From positions 682,001 to 746,000 of the forward strand of contig NZ_CP155569.1 of the NCBI RefSeq assembly GCF_042984175.1: a DNA stretch of 64,000 nucleotides. Direction: 5' to 3'. Of the stretch, positions 23,014 to 35,509 are shown piece after piece. The notes under the pieces are model-generated. The model worked only from the letters and a program-made list of their open reading frames with translations. It was not told where the DNA came from and did no database searches. Origin of the DNA: Mycoplasma_N cavipharyngis (GTDB lineage: Bacteria > Bacillota_I > Bacilli_A > Mycoplasmatales > Mycoplasmoidaceae). The first letter of the stretch is position 1, and the number at the start of each line of letters is the position of its first letter. Made by a program: the position numbers and the translations under genes.

Positions 23014-24113
23014 TAATATTCTTTTTTTAAGATAAAAATTAAAAATAATAATTATGTTAATGTAATATTAGTCTTTTAATAATTTATTAAATTTTTATTA
23101 AATTAAGAATTAGCACATATTAAATAAAGTGTACTAATATTTTGCAATTATTAAAATATTTTTAAATTAAAAATTAATTAGTTAATTTAAAAACCATAAT
23201 TCTAAAATAATTTCTAATTAATTTAGATCTTAGATGATCTAATATTAAAATTTAAAAAATATGAATAATGATTTAAAAACAACAAACTATTTGAAAAAAT
23301 AATTGAGAAACTAAATTTAAAAATGATACTAAAAAGATATAAATCGATTGAAAATAATGATTTTTATATTATGTAGTATTAAAAAATAGTTAAAAAATAA
23401 ATTAAAAATGCCTTAAATTTAATTAAAAATTTTAAAAATATTAAAATTTTTTATCGCTTTAATAACAAATTGGGAAAATTTGTAATAATCCGTCAATAAG
23501 AAATTAAAATAGTAATAATCAAAAAATTGACTGAAGAAGTCGATAAAACGATCTTCATTTTATTTCAATTTAAATTGTTCTTCTTTAAAGTCACAATTCT
23601 ATTACCTAACTTAAATTTACTTTTTTAATTTATATAAAAAATAGATATTGATATCCATTATAATCAAATTTATTAATATTTTTAATAATTTTTATTAAAC
23701 AATATAAGAATAAAATATTTAATAAAATTTTTCTAATTTTTAAAAAAATAACAATTGATTTAATTTTTATAAGATAAATCATCATTAAAATATTAATTTT
23801 TATCAGGTTTAGAAAATACTTACTTAAATTTTTAATAACTCATTAACTTATTTGAAATTAACAAACAAAATTTAAAATGGGGCCTAAAAAACTAGTAAAT
23901 ATTTGTTATATGGTCATTTATCTTGATATTAGATAAATCGTTAATAAGTTAAATTATTTAAAAATCTAATATTAATCAAACATAATAAAAAGATAACTAA
24001 TGTCTGATATATTAATGTTTTTTTCAATATCAAAAGATTATCATTTCATTAAAATGTTTATTTAAAAACATTAAGAGATATTTTTAATGAATTATTTTAA
24101 TTAATATGATTTT
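23014..24113. other. AT-rich gene-free region upstream of oppA
   Basis: About 1.1 kb of very AT-rich sequence without a plausible ORF in either strand under code 4. It must contain the oppA promoter on the minus strand near its left end. An imperfect hairpin (TGAAGA/TCTTCA, about 23534-23560) is the only structure I noticed. No tRNA, RNA gene or transposase remnant is recognisable. Confidence 0.5.
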
Positions 24114-24151
24114 CAAAAAAAGATCCATTCGTCTTATTAACAAATGGATCT
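24114..24151 (-). terminator. Terminator downstream of the LRR gene
   Basis: AGATCCATT (24121-24129) pairs with AATGGATCT (24143-24151), and the minus strand continues into a run of seven T. It lies about 215 bases past the stop of the large minus-strand gene. Confidence 0.75.
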
Positions 24152-27100
24152 ATTATCTGATCAGTTTCTTAACTAAACAAGAGTTTATTAAGAAATAATT
24201 AAAACCTAACCATTATCAGATATTAAGCTACATGGTCTTAATATTTGTATATTTTAATAATGATTCGATTTCTAACACGAGTTATTTTTACATAATTAAT
24301 TATAATAAAATAACTTTTAAAAATAAAAATAAACTAATTATTTCTTCTGATCAAATCTATTTTCAATTTATCTGCTCCCCCTACTTTCATCAACAACCAA
24401 ATTAGGATTGTTACCATTTGCATTATAACTAATTGCTTCAACCAAATCATTTTGAGTAATTGAATTACCACCACTCACCCCCCCACTAACAACAGTAAAA
24501 AACATTTGTGGATTTTCATTAAACATCTTAACAACATCACTAATGCTTTTACCTCTCAAAACATCTTTTAAATCTTCTTGTTTTTTCCACTCAATAGTTG
24601 TACTTGTAGTACTAAATCCAGCTCATTGATAAGTTGCTATTAGGGGGGCAATTTTTTTATTCTCATCAGCTGGTAAATTAATCGTTCAAGTCACAGTTCC
24701 AGCTAAATTGTTAGCTAATAAGCTAAAAGCGGCTTGTTTGTCTTCTTGAGATTGATTATTTCACACAGCATTGTTAGTTGTCACTGCATTCAAATCTAGT
24801 AAATCAGCTGCAGTTACTGCACTTGCAGGTTTTTTGATTAAGTCATAATATTTTTGTTTTTTGGTTTCATCAGAAGTATAAGCAGTTTCATTGAAGAGTT
24901 TAGAAGAAGTTTGATTAGTTGTACCACTCACACTACTTCCAATAAAACTAGTACTTAGTTTTTTCAATCCTTGATACACAAACGTTTTTGACTTTCATTT
25001 GCTTGGAAACTATAAACTATTATTATTGCTAAACTTAAATGAAGGAACATTAACTTGAAAACTAATAGTTCCAGAAGTTGCATCTTTAGTTAAGTTAGTA
25101 ATATACTGTTGATTAACATTGTGTAAATCACTATGATTACCATTAATAATATCTGCTGTTGTTTTAGATGAATCAGCTAATAAATTACCTAAATAGTTGG
25201 TTTTAAGGGTGGCTGCAATTTTATCTTTAGTTATTTGATCATACCCATCTAACTGGTCCTTAATCAAATCTTGAATGCTCTTAGGTGCAGGCAGAAGGAT
25301 TGTGTTTGATTCTGATTGATCATTTTGGTTTTGCTGCTTAGTCTTAGCCATATCCACATCAGTTCAAGTGCCTGTATTAGTATCAGATTCCACCTGCAAC
25401 TGCCCCTTAACAAAGCCAGTCACAGTTTGATTAATATTTTGATCAATTGTTCGTGTTTCATTTTTAGTTGCTTGAACTTCATGATTTTTAGGCAACAACC
25501 TTCCATTTGCAGAATATCCTGGCAGATACACTTTAAACTGATACTTTAGTGTACCACTAGTATCATCAAAGTCTAATTGCACTTTAGTGCGATCTAGTTG
25601 TTGTAAATAAACTTGATCAAATTGTTTACTTGATTTTCAAAACTGGTTTTTTCCAGTTAAAATATTTTCAGCACTAATAACTTGAGCAAATTTGTTTTTG
25701 TATTGGCTTAGGTTGAGGTTATTGTTAGTGTTAGTCCCTGCTGGACTCTTCACTTCTTTAGCTAAATTTCCCTCATTCTGCAACTCACTCTCTACCTGAT
25801 TCACGACATAAAAATAGCTCGTATAACTATATAACCCATTAGTATTAGTATAAGCTGATTTGTATGGGGTATTCTCGCCTTGTCTAATCCCAAAACTACT
25901 AGGTTGCTTAATATTTGTCAATCATAAGTTAGGTGCAAAACCAAAAAGTGCTGAATTGTTGTTGTTAGTGAAAAATGCGCGCAAGCCTGGAACAACACCG
26001 TTTGCATTTGGATTAATAATATCAGCATTGTTATTTGTCAACTTCAAAAAACTGATTTTATTATTCACTCCAGTAGTATTGTTTAAAGTTTGCCCACTAG
26101 GACTTAAACTAATTGTTTGATTGACATTATCTGTAGTAGTTGCATCATAAAAAACATTGCCATCATATACAGGTGTGTATGCTGATCTACGGTGAGATCT
26201 AGCAAAGCTTTTAGCACTTACTAAATAAGTGCGAAATGGTTTATAGCGGGTTCAGTGGATGGGGTGGTTTGCTCCGGCTGATTTGTCATTTCCAGTGAAA
26301 AAACTGGAGCTTCAATTCCCACTAAATTGTCTCACCCCCCATCAGCCATGAGGGTCTTGTCCGTTTTTTCCACTAATAAAATCACTAATGTTGGGGGGAT
26401 GGTGTTATTGCCAGATGAATCTTTAAACTTCTTAAAATCACTTGCTTTAGGTACGGTTCATTTGATGCCTTGACTATTATCTGATCCGTTTTTATAAGAT
26501 GTACCCGCATAAGGATCAGGTTGTCCCTGTTGGTTCCCTCCATTACTAGTCATCTGGACATTATTATCCCACATGTTCCCTTCAGTCCCATCAGCCCTAC
26601 TATCCTCCTTCTGCTCAAACAACCCATAACCATTAAATGATCTTATAGTATAAACACTATAAGTGTTTCAAATGTAGCTTGTTCCTGGTAAATATTGTTT
26701 AGTTTGTCCAATTTGATTAATTCAAGGATAAATACTATCAGGTTCAGGAACTAGTAGTTCAGCATTGTTATTGTCTGAGAAGGGACCTTTTTGGTCTCTT
26801 GAAGCAGAATTATACTTACTAATAATATCTTGTTGCTGCATATAATACCCTGACATCTTAAAATCCTCACGCCCTACAAACAAGTTGACACTTTTAGTTT
26901 GAGGAGCAATAATTGCATTTGGATCATAATTCACATTGCTTTGACTAAAAATCATGGGCGCAACTAAATGGTTGTTAGCAAAGTTGAAGTAGGGTTGATT
27001 GCCTCCAGAGTCAGCCATCATGTTGTTATTAAGACCATTATTAAAAGTAACATTACTATCAAACGTGTTATTACTATCTGGCACATCATTAAAATTACCA

Positions 27101-29754
27101 AAAGTTAGTCCTTTAATTGGAAAAGGCATTGACCTTCATCTAGCTACTTGCTCATCTGTGTATTTTCAAGATGAGCCACTCTTCTCACTTGTAGCATACA
27201 CATTAATTCCATATGGGCCACGAATGCTTGGATCTTGGATTGGAAGTAGACCCGTTGCATTATTTGATTTGTTCAACGAATATCATGGAATGCCATACAC
27301 TCCTAGTGGATCTTTTTCTGTTCCAATTCCTAATAAGTTGTTAGCAAGATCAAAGTAGGCGAGCTTAATTTTTAAGTAGTATCTAGGGATTTGTTGAATT
27401 TGGTTGTTGTTTAAGGAGAAGTATCTTGGGACACCATCTTTAATTGGATTGGTGTATTGGGCTTCTGCTTGGGATTTGGTGACATTATTAGAATTTGCCC
27501 TAGTTGTTTGATCTTTAGAAGAATTTGGGTTAGGATCTTGACACATCTCTGTGTCACTCTCATTACTTGCATTTGCACACCAATCAAACGGATCAAGCAC
27601 ATATGAACTAACATCAATCATTTGCTTTAAATGAGCATTATTAGCACTAATTTTATATAGTTTTGGGAAATTGGTTTTTTCAAACTTGATGGTGTACTTA
27701 CTAAAATCATTGTTAGATAAATCAATTGTGTGTAAGGATTCTCATTTCAGAACGGGATTAAAAATTGAATCAAGGTTGCTTAAACTTAAGTTAGATAAAT
27801 CAAGACTAGTGATGTTAGCTAATTGGGTTTTAGCAAAACTGGAATTGACTCCTAAAGAATAATTTTGATCAGGATTAGCTTGTTTTAGAGCATTAACAAC
27901 TTGATTGGCAATTAGGGGGTTGTTGAAAATTGAGATGATTGGTTTGGCGTCTGTATCTGAGTCAGGCCAAGTTGGTTGGGTGGAAGAAGTGGTTGTTTGA
28001 GCTTGAGTGGGGGAGGGTGCTTACCTGAAAATGCATCAACAGTTAAATTAGTAATTTTCAAACTAGTATTTTTAGGTAATCAGTTAGATTTAACCAACTG
28101 ATCACTATTTTGATTCTCTTCTCATGCTTGACTCATAGCTCCACCTTGCTGCTGCTTAATCATCCCTGTGCTCTGATCAACCACCCCTTGTTTTAGTAAA
28201 ACAAGCGGCTGTAACTTCTTAATATCAAGCTGATAATCATAAGCTGATAAGGATTTGTTAGCCTGATCAGGCTTAATCTCATAATCAAACACATTAAAGG
28301 TGTTAATGCTAATGTTTTGATTAATATTAATAAAACCATTGGTTGAACTACCACTAATTTGGATGCTAAAACTTAGTTTACCTTTTAAATGATCAATAAT
28401 GATGTTTGAAACATATTGGTCTTTATTTGTTAAATAGTCTAATAAGAAGACTTGGTGATCTTTGATTAAAGGATCAGCTGAGTTAGCAATGACTGAAGAG
28501 GTGGTGAGATTATTGTTCATTGGGGTTTGACCACCATTACTTCCCACAATTTGATTTCTCTTATCTGCATCAACTTCCAAGCCCACAAAACTAATGCCAA
28601 AATGAGTATAAATCCATTGTCTTGCTGCATCTTCATCTTCAGGAACAAACTGGTTAGGATAATTATTCTGATCAGAATTAAAATCAGCCACAATCTTTCT
28701 TGTTGGATTAACTGAACTAGCAGAATTAGAACCACCCATCCCCTGCTGCTTACCCCCAGCCACAAACTCCACTTTCTGCTGCTTAAACCCACTTAATGTA
28801 ATATCAACAAGCTTTACCTTCTGATTAAACTGGTCTTTAACATCAAAAGATAAGGTGACTGATTGAGCATTTTCATCTACTGATTTAACATTAATGACAT
28901 TAACTTGTTGACTAATAAAATTTTTAACATAAGCTGAAGTGTCAGCTCACTCACTTAAATGGTTTTTTAAGATTTCAGAAGTAATCGTACTTGCAAAATA
29001 GTTTTTCAGATTAGTTGTTGTCTTAACATCAAAAGTTCTGGTGGAAGAAGCTCCACCATTCTTTGGATCCAATCTATAATCAATATTTTGAACTAAATTA
29101 AAATCATAACTATAGTTTCAGTTTTGTAATGGTGCACGAATCACTAGTTTAATTTTGTTGTAGTAGAATTTGGTGGTGGTGTTATTACCAACAGTATACT
29201 TCAACAAGCCTTTATCAACCCCTAATGGGTGGATCGAAGATAGTGTTGTTGTTGTACTTGAACCATTGGCAACTGTTCAATTGCCTGCACCCACTCTTCC
29301 ATTATAATAGGGTAGTTGACCAATTAGTTGGGTTAGTGGTTGTGTGCCATTGTTAATGGTAGACCCACCCCCTTGATTACCATTATTATTAGGCACCCCA
29401 TTACTCTCACCTGGTGAATAACTCATTATCATGTTATCCCCATTCTCAGGCAAACTCAAATCATAATCAAGCCCATTAGCATTCGCATAAAAACTCGTTC
29501 AGTCAACATCTTTTCATTCAGCTGGAGTTATTTCTTTCCCATCTCCATACAACTTAAATTCTAGTTTTTGTGGATGAGTTCTACCACTTAGTCTACCATT
29601 ATTAGACCCTCATGAGTTTTGGTTGTTACCATTTTGGGGTAGTGTTCGTGTGAGTAAATAAGGAATAAAGGAGTTGAATGATTGATAGGCGTCATTATCA
29701 CTAAAGTTGGAAGTACCAACTTGTTTGTATTTGTCATTGGAGGGGGAAGAACTT

Positions 29755-29828
29755 CCCCCTACCATACCACCCCCGTTTCCTGTGGAGGGGTCTCCGCCCC
29801 CTACCATGCCACCCCCGTTTCCTGTGGA
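29755..29828. repeat. Tandem repeat encoding Gly-rich STGNGGGMVGG units
   Basis: Two copies of about 32 bases at a 42-base period (29755-29786 and 29797-29828) encode, on the minus strand, repeated STGNGGGMVGG inside the LRR protein. The period is a multiple of three, so copy-number change keeps the frame. Confidence 0.8.
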
Positions 29829-31184
29829 ACCCCCAAACCCTGGTAACACCAACCTACTAGAATCAGACTCATCCACATGAAAATCAAATGCATAAGTACT
29901 AGTTTGCCCTTTAGATAACACTTCATTATCACTTAGTTGATTAAACCAGTGAGCATAAATCCAGCGATCAAGTGCAGCAGTGGCTCATAACTTGTATGAG
30001 CCATAGGCGGCTTGATTTGTTCCAAAAAGTTTCAACCCATCAATGTTAGCACCATCAAACGTATCAACCACATCAGCCACTTGATAAGCAAAATCACGGT
30101 TAATGCCCCCTAAATAAGTGTGGCTGAAAAAGGGTGTTTTATCTCCTCCAGTAACCAATCCCGCTAAATTCGCTCCAACTCAAATTCGGCGAAAATAAGG
30201 GTTGAAGGTGGTATTGTCTGAAGAAGATCCAATTTGGTTGTTTCATGGAAAGATGGGTTTGCCCATCACATTTGTTGGGTTGTTTTTGATCATAATGGTT
30301 TTAGGGTTAGTCCCTGTGGGTTGTGGCATGGCAGTCCCTCCAGAACCACCCCCACTATTTGGACCTCCGGTCATTCCCCCACCAGAAAACCCATACATAA
30401 TATTCCCTTCTGGACCTTCCCGATCGTTTGCACCAACCGTCAACTTCGGTCATAAATACCAGCTGTCAGTTTGTTTTTGTTGTGGTCAAAAATCAAGCAA
30501 CTGGTTGTTAGCAAAACTAATTTTAGGTAAAGTTTGATTGACATCTGCTAAACCCACTCATTGGATTTTGTCGTTGGCAAGACCTTCACTACCAAGACCA
30601 AACCCAGCTGGCTTCTCATTCACCATCCCCGTACTATAATACTTATTCCAATTCGCTGGATTGGGTCCAGGTCCGTGACCAGCATTATAAAACCCTTGTT
30701 GATCTCCTGCCACCTTCATTAATGATAAATGATAAAACCAGAACTGCAAGTAAGGTAGAGGTTTAATCCCTAATGGAGGAACATATTTGAGTTTGTTACT
30801 ACTAAAATTAATATTAGTAAATAAGTTGGGAGATACGGAAATGGCTTCAATTTGATTATGACTAAAGTCAATATTATTAATGTCTTTAGTGATCATTAAG
30901 CGAACTGAACCAAAGTTGAGGCCTTTGGAACGATCATTAGCTTGTTTGCCTTGGATGAGACCATCTGAGTCAGTAGTAATGCCACTTGCTGAGTCATACA
31001 TGTTATTGCCTGTGTTGTTGGCATTAGAAGAACCATTCACCTGATTAACATACACTCCTCCTTCCTTATTATTAAAATAAAAGTCGTCAGATGAGATGGC
31101 TGCAAGAAAGGTGGAGTAGTCAGAAATGGTTTTGGGCGAACCATTAGCAATGGTTCCAGAAGAAGACCCAGGGGTGCCACCCCC

Positions 31185-31217
31185 ACTACTACTACTACTA
31201 CTAGTAGTAGTAGTAGT
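31185..31217. repeat. Inverted trinucleotide tract (ACT)6(AGT)5
   Basis: Six ACT units run directly into five AGT units, giving a self-complementary tract that could form a hairpin. On the minus strand it encodes a Thr run followed by a Ser run in the LRR protein. Confidence 0.9.
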
Positions 31218-31341
31218 AGGCAAATGCCCATAAGTTTTCTTAGGAAGTTCTGTCATCAACCACTTCATGATGGCTTTGACTTCATCCCGATTCATAACAT
31301 CACTCGCATCATAAGTGTAGGGTTCTTCAGTAGAAGAAGCA

Positions 31342-31392
31342 GAAGAAGAAGAAGAAGAAGAAGAAGAAGAAGAAGAAGAAGAAGAAGAAGAA
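31342..31392. repeat. (GAA)17 trinucleotide tract, in-frame poly-Ser
   Basis: Seventeen GAA units on the plus strand read as a Ser run (TCT codons) in the minus-strand LRR gene, flanked by more Ser. GAA tracts control vlhA phase variation in M. gallisepticum, but there they lie in promoters; here the tract is coding, so length change would alter a linker, not switch expression. Confidence 0.9.
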
Positions 31393-31911
31393 CCAGAACC
31401 ACCTTGGTTCTGACTATCATCAGTAGAACCCAACCCCTTCCCACTACTTCACAAACTTTTTAAGTACTGATAATAATCGTATTTGTTGGTAGTAGAAGAA
31501 GCAGAAGTAGCAGACCCCCCATTCCCCTGGTTCATATTCATATTTGCAATCTCACTATCACTCAAATACCCCGTATTTTTCTGATTCATCCCATAACTAC
31601 TAAAATTACCAATCACCCTAATTTGATTATGAGAAGCACTAATAGTTTTAAGTGCTGGAAAATTAGTAAAATTAACATTAGGAAAATAGTGTAATTGATT
31701 ATCATCAACTTTAAGTGTACCAATCCCATCATATAAAATGTGATAATTAACTTTTTGAGTAATTGGATCAGGTTTAACACTTGCAACAAGATTGTAAATG
31801 CCAAGACCCCAGCGAATATAAGGATTAAAAATTTCAGCAATACTAGTTAAGTTGTTATTTGATAAGTCTAAAGTTAAGTTGGGCTTGTTTAAAATATTTG
31901 GAAAAAATAAT

Positions 31912-32326
31912 TAATATTTTTTAAATTAAAAATTACATTTAATTTTCCTAAATTATCTTTTATTAATCAAGCATTAGTTTTTTATTGTTAATGATAAAAT
32001 AAAAACAATAATATTTTTTATTTATTTTTTCATTTAGTTTTTTGAAATCGTTTTTAACTAATTAATTGAAAAAAGATTTTTTTATTAATAATGAAATTGA
32101 AAAAGTTTTCAAAAAACAATTCAATATTTTTTAATAAAAAATCAAATTTAATTTTTCTAAATTATTCTTTATCAATTAAACAGTAAATTAATCAAATTAT
32201 TTATTGTTAATATTTAAAATAAAATCATTTAAATTTTTATTTATTTTTTGAAATTTTCTTAATTAACTAAATGAAAAAAAGGTTTTTTTATTAATATGAA
32301 ATTGAAAAAAAGTTTAAAAAAACAAA
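31912..32326. repeat. Diverged tandem duplication of about 200 bp at the lipoprotein promoter
   Basis: Unit 1 (about 31912-32111) and unit 2 (about 32112-32326) share the same order of blocks: a TCCTAAATTAT-like segment, an ATTGTTAAT segment, a TTATTTATTTTTT segment, a TTTTTTTATTAATA run and the ATGAAATTGAAAAA start. Unit 2 leads into the intact lipoprotein; unit 1 ends in a decayed copy of the same start. The minus strand of unit 1 may hold the lost 5' part of the LRR gene. Confidence 0.7.
32091..32186 (+). pseudogene. Decayed lipoprotein start (MKLKK remnant)
   Basis: A 31-codon ORF starts MKLKKFSKNNSIFF, matching the first residues of the lipoprotein at 32296 (MKLKKSLKKQIFL), and then runs into unrelated sequence. 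It lies in unit 1 of the tandem duplication and lacks a lipobox. It may still be transcribed, if the duplicated promoter works. Confidence 0.55.
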
Positions 32327-35300
32327 TTTTTTTATCAGCAACACTAGGGTTAATTTCTACTAGTGTGTTATCTGCGTGTGCACCTAATTACAATGGCTTA
32401 GTTCGTTCTAAAACGAATTTAACATCTAATCGAACTAATAATCAACCTAATCAATCATTATTACCAAACTTTCCTTCTTTGAATAATGATAATAATTCAA
32501 ATAGTAGTGATACTAATGACAATAATAGCAGTTCATTAGATGATATTTTAAATAGTAGTGATGAAACTAAGTTAAATTTTTCTAACAATTTTTATCAAAC
32601 AACTAAATTTCAAAGATCGTCTGATATTGACTCTAGATTTCAAGGATTTGATTCTGATTTAAATCCTGAATATATTTTAAATGCTCCAAAATATAAAGAT
32701 ATTATTACTAGTTTAACTAAAGAGCAAATTAGAAATGATATTTTAGATAACTTAAAATATTTAGTTTTAACTAATAGTAAAATTAAAATTGATTTTACTA
32801 ATTTAAAACTTGATTTTCTTCTTGAAAAACCTAATGATAATTTACTAATTAAAAACTTTAAATTAGTTTTTAGTCTATACAACCAAAATAATCAATTATT
32901 AAATTTATTTAATAGTGTGATGATTCCTGCTTATGCACTAACTCAAGTAGTGATTCAATTTAATCAAGCACAAATTAATCCCAACTTGAAGAAAAATAAT
33001 GCTTCAGATGGTAAAATTGATCAATTTTTTTCAGCCTGAACTGTTGATAGTAATGAAAATGATATTAGTGCTAAATTAAATAATTTAAAAGTTGTAGTTG
33101 GTGATAATAACAACCAAATTTTACAATCAAGTTCAGTTCAATCAAACTTAAGTTTTGTTGAACAAACATTGCATCATTTAGATTTTATTTTTGCTCGTAG
33201 TTTTGCTTTAAACACTTATTACACACGATTAACTACTGGCTTTGATTTTGCTAAATTAAATCAAGAAACAACTAAAAATATTAGCAATTTAACTTCTCAA
33301 GAAATTAAAGCCGATTTAAATCATAGTGAAATTAATTTAACAAAAATTTATTATGTTAATTTAGTTAAAGATATTTACAACATTCTAAAATATTTTTCAA
33401 TTAAAAATGTAACTCAAAATGATGGTAAAACTTATTCATTAATTGATCTAATTTATAATGAACCAACTTCAGAAGGAAGAAAAAAATTATTATCAGGTTT
33501 TGGCATTCCATTAACAGCAATTAATTTAATTGCAAGTTTTTTGATAATAATAATAATCGACCTGATTTAAGTGATATTTACACTTTTATTGAAGCTTTTG
33601 TTGATCATAATTTAGCTAGTTTTATTTATGATCATCTAAAAATTCGTTTAGACTGAATTCAAGATCCAGTGATTAATAATGAAATTCCTAATCAACCTAG
33701 AGTTTCTTTAAAATACATTAAAACAGTTGAATTGGATCATGATTTAACTATTGAATTAAATACTAAAAAACAAGTCACTGCTAAACCAGATAGTAGTAAT
33801 GGATCAACTACAAATGATTCAACAACTGAAAATAATGAACAAAAACCAGAACGAAAATATGATGTTAGCAAAGTATTAAATTTAAAAGTAATTTTAGGTG
33901 CTTTTGGCCTTAATTTAAATGATGCTAACAATCCTTTAAACTCAATTATTACAAGTGTTGCTAGTGATTTAGATTTAAGTAACTTACACATTCCTAAAGG
34001 GACAAAAATTAGTACAACTTATGAAGTGAAAGATGGTAATTTATCACTTTATATGGCAAAAACATTTGATCATAAAATTGCTAATAATTATACTTTAGGA
34101 TGACAAGTTGATCAAGTCCATTCTTCAACTGATTTATCAGAATTATATCAATTTTTAATCCCATTTTTTAGCAAGTTAAATACTGTGCAAACTAAGATTA
34201 GTAATACAGATTTTATATCTGCGCGTGGTATTTTTAGTGTAGTTGAAAAAGTTAAAAAATTTGATCTAAAAGCATTGTTTGAAATTTTGACTTATTTTTA
34301 TGTTCCTAAATCTCAATCAAAAAATACTAAATCTAAAAATTGAATCACTAAAGAAGGTTTAAGTGAAACCGAATTGCAAAATCGTGTTGAACGTCCTGTT
34401 GAAAAATTTTTACGTTTACTATTAGCAAAAAAATTTGAATTTTCTAATTCACAAATTACAGCATTAGTTTCTAATGCTTTTTATGATTTACCTAAAACAA
34501 TTAATCATCAACCACTTTATGCTGAAATTAGTTCAATTGCTCAAGATGATTTGGTTGCACCTGATTCAGATGATAATCAAAATTTAGACAATAATCAAGA
34601 TTCAGTTGTTAAAACTAGAACTAAAAGAGAGGTTGCAGATTTAACAGATTCTCTCGATTCAGTAACAGATACAAATTTAACAGATTCAAATAACACAATT
34701 TCTTCAAGTTATACTTCAAATGATCAATTAAACTTAGATCAATTAGTAACTAATGCTCAACCAGGAATTTTATTGGATGATATTTCAAATGAATCACATC
34801 AAAATCAAACTAATTTACAACTAATTTGAAAATTAGGTGATCAAAAATCTTTAGCTGATAATTATCAAAATTTTTATTCAAACACCACAGCAAGTATCAA
34901 TGGTACAACTCGTAATAATCAATATGAAAAAATTATTAAAACCATTACTAATGATAAAGATGTTATTGATTCAAAAAATAATGAAACAAAGCCTGATTTA
35001 TTAAGTAAATTCGAAACTGCTGCGATTACAAGTTATACTAATCCACTAAATCCTTTTTTAGTTCCATACGTATCAATTTTTCAATTACCATTGTTTGCTG
35101 TTTTCAATGAAATTTTACAAGGTGATTTTGTTAAAGGGCATGCATTAAGTGCTTCTAATAGTGTAAAAAATACTTTAAAAGGATTAATTAATACAGTTGT
35201 TTCACTAAGCCCTTATTTAGTTTCAACAAACTATCCTCTAAATCCTGATCAAATTGGTGTTTTAAAAAATAATAAATATAGTACCGAATTAGAAGATCGA

Positions 35301-35438
35301 CAAACTAGTGTAAGTAAATTTATTGCTCCTAAAACTGATTTTAATAAAGTGAAATTTCCTAGTGCATGTAAAATTGTTGATGAAACGCAAAAAGGTTTTT
35401 TTAAATCAATTTATAAAACTTTCCTTAATTGCAAATAA
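32296..35438 (+). pseudogene. Large surface lipoprotein, one frameshift
   Basis: The product would be about 1,047 residues. MKLKKSLKKQIFLSATLGLISTS leads to a lipobox VLSAC at about residues 24-28, so the protein is lipid-anchored outside. A Ser/Asn/Asp-rich linker (about 40-85) is followed by a long region with many LDFxLEK- and KVILG-like strands; no enzyme motif is recognised. The frame breaks at the six-T run 33537-33542: one more T would read ASFFDNNNNRPDLSDIYTF and continue to the TAA at 35438. Such a tract could switch the gene on and off, or be a read error. A stop-to-stop terminator follows. Confidence 0.75.
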
Positions 35439-35460
35439 TCAAACAATAATATAAATCAAT

Positions 35461-35502
35461 AAACACTTCCTTAAATTAAATTAATCAGGAAGTGTTTTTT
35501 AT
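35461..35502. terminator. Bidirectional terminator between lipoprotein and lan cassette 1
   Basis: AAACACTTCCT (35461-35471) pairs with AGGAAGTGTTT (35487-35497), followed by T-rich sequence on the plus strand and preceded by A-rich sequence for the minus strand. It separates two convergent genes. Confidence 0.85.
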
Positions 35503-35509
35503 TTTTTAA

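Larger units (their letters stand above)
24368..31910 (-). pseudogene. Giant leucine-rich-repeat surface protein gene, 5'-truncated and frameshifted
   Basis: About 2,510 codons encode a Ser/Asn/Gly-rich protein with scattered leucine-rich repeats (LTLDLSNNNLTSI, ISASHNQIRVIG, IDFSHNQIEAISV, ISFANNQLLDFWP, IDLSNNDFSKY, FSLNNNQIQQIPRYY) and long beta-type regions. It is probably an adhesin or other surface protein. No start codon or signal peptide is found: the frame opens after a stop at 31911-31913, and LRR-like coding appears to continue further upstream in another frame. Two inner shifts occur, near 28008-28024 (before an APSPTQAQ stretch) and at the six-base A run 26298-26303 (restored by one added base). 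TGA Trp codons are frequent. The region is visibly less AT-rich and has G/C runs unlike its neighbours, suggesting a different origin or selection. Confidence 0.75.

Noticed and set aside
23528..23562. Hairpin in the region upstream of oppA as a small RNA
   Set aside because: Imperfect stem, no promoter or gene context; not enough to call.
31224..31463. Plus-strand ORF with a run of 18 Arg
   Set aside because: It is the antisense reading of the (GAA)17 Ser tract of the LRR gene and has no supporting signal.
31613..31840. Hydrophobic minus-strand ORF
   Set aside because: Shadow frame of the LRR gene; the LRR motif frame covers the same bases.
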